Assembly: GCA_016699855.1 (NCBI GenBank)
Contig: CP064988.1
Coordinates: forward strand, 1 to 64,000
From: Rhodospirillales bacterium
GTDB taxonomy: Bacteria > Pseudomonadota > Alphaproteobacteria > Reyranellales > Reyranellaceae
Direction of reading: 5' to 3'
Length of the DNA stretch: 64,000 nucleotides
Position numbers and translations under genes: made by a program
Notes under the pieces: model-generated
Seen by the model: only the letters and a program-made list of their open reading frames with translations
Databases searched by the model: none
What the model was told of the DNA's origin: nothing
Part shown: one piece after another, positions 63,190-64,000 of the stretch
Layout of the letters: every line of letters starts with the position of its first letter
How positions within the stretch are numbered: the first letter of the stretch is position 1

Positions 63190-64000
63190 TCACCGGCCCA
63201 GCATCGCGGTCGCCTTGGCCGCCTTCAACGCCGCGTTGTAGTCGGCGATCAGCTTGCCGACCGAGGCGTCCATAACGTCGAGGAAGGAGGACGGATAGAC
63301 GCCCATCCAGATCGTCACGAGGACCAGCGGCGCGAACACCGCGATCTCGCGCGGCCCCATGTCGGTCATCGCCCGCACGTCGGCGCGGGTGATCGTGCCG
63401 AACACGACGCGGCGGTAGAGCCACAGCGCGTAGGCCGCGCCGAGGATCACGCCGAGCGCGGCCACGCTCGCCACCCAGGTGTTCGCCTTGAAGGCGCCGA
63501 GCAGCACGAGGAACTCGCCGACGAAGCCCGACAGGCCGGGGAGGCCGACGCTGGCCATGGTGAAGAACATGAACACCAGCGCGTATTTCGGCATGTTCGC
63601 CGCGATGCCGCCGTAGCGCTCGATGTCGCGGGTGTGCAGCCGGTCGTAGACCACGCCGACGCAGAGGAACAGGGCGCCCGAGACGATGCCATGGCTCAGC
63701 ATCTGGAAGATCGCGCCCTCGACCGCCTGGGTGTTCATCGCGAAGATGCCGATGGTCACGAAGCCCATGTGGGCGACCGACGAATAGGCGATCAGCTTCT
63801 TCATGTCCTCCTGCACCAGCGCCACCAGCGAGGTGTAGACCACCGCGACGCAGGACAGGACGAAGACGAACGGCGTGAAGTACTCCGAGGCCAGCGGCAG
63901 CATCGGCACGGAGAAGCGCAGGAAGCCGTAGGCCCCCATCTTCAGCAGCACGCCGGCCAGGATCACCGAGCCCGCGGTCGGCGCCTGCACGTGGGCGTCC
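63190..64000 (-). CDS. nuoM: NADH-quinone oxidoreductase subunit M (partial, runs off the window)
   Basis: The C-terminal ~269 residues of a complex I antiporter-like subunit. The frame is open at the right edge, entering at the family motif DAHVQAPTAGSVILAG. LIAYSSVAHMGFVTIG and FMASVGLPGLSGFVGEFLVL-type helices follow. The N-terminal half lies beyond 64000. Confidence 0.94.
   Translation of the reverse strand, partial: DAHVQAPTAGSVILAGVLLKMGAYGFLRFSVPMLPLASEYFTPFVFVLSCVAVVYTSLVALVQEDMKKLIAYSSVAHMGFVTIGIFAMNTQAVEGAIFQMLSHGIVSGALFLCVGVVYDRLHTRDIERYGGIAANMPKYALVFMFFTMASVGLPGLSGFVGEFLVLLGAFKANTWVASVAALGVILGAAYALWLYRRVVFGTITRADVRAMTDMGPREIAVFAPLVLVTIWMGVYPSSFLDVMDASVGKLIADYNAALKAAKATAMLGR

Overview
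This 64 kb window comes from a GC-rich alphaproteobacterial chromosome. GC looks well above 65% by eye, and the reading-frame shadows are long, as expected at that GC. Three things point to Alphaproteobacteria: a GAAC-N7-GAAC LexA box before lexA; short-form ProS and monofunctional BirA; and the class-typical gene string trpD-trpC-moaC / moeA / lexA / comEC / gltX / gltA ... fabZ-bamA-rseP-dxr-cdsA-uppS-frr-pyrH-tsf-rpsB / dnaE / lolD-lolC-lolE-proS / DUF1467-rnj-coaX-birA-nuoN-nuoM. I cannot name a genus.

Layout. 0-14.7 kb is an accessory catabolic region: a flavoprotein, an acyl-CoA synthetase, a methyltransferase/GNAT pair with an unusual leader, a VOC protein, a Baeyer-Villiger-type monooxygenase, a DapA-family aldolase/lyase, a fumarylacetoacetase-family protein, GNAT proteins, an amidase, a TauD-type dioxygenase, an enoyl-CoA hydratase, and a MepA-like murein endopeptidase. 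14.7-16.7 kb is a decayed DapA-family pseudogene next to a complete IS630-type element with recognisable terminal repeats and a TA duplication. 16.7-23.6 kb holds an ABC-2 exporter, a class I/II aminotransferase interrupted by an in-frame TGA, a GT-C (STT3-like) membrane glycosyltransferase, a frameshifted UDP-galactopyranose-mutase-like flavoprotein and a GtrA protein. The last three look like lipid-linked glycan functions. 23.7-34.9 kb carries tryptophan, molybdenum-cofactor, SOS, competence, translation and TCA genes. 35-50 kb is the envelope/translation string ending in dnaE. 50.4-64 kb carries a class III nucleotide cyclase, the Lol lipoprotein exporter, proS, a purine-type permease, RNase J, CoaX, BirA and the end of the nuo operon, with nuoM running off the right edge.

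Most notable points. (1) lpxD, lpxA, lpxI and lpxB are missing from the place where alphaproteobacteria normally carry them, between bamA/fabZ and gltA; a glyoxalase gene sits there instead. (2) trpC contains a strongly AT-rich patch of about 70 bp with codons foreign to its surroundings. (3) The intergenic stretch 57.9-58.1 kb looks like a structured non-coding RNA. (4) The GNAT gene at 4.5 kb has a terminator-like hairpin plus a repeat that can hide its ribosome binding site. (5) Three genes carry single-base frameshifts and one carries a nonsense codon. These may be real decay or consensus errors; raw reads would decide.

No tRNA, rRNA or CRISPR array was found.
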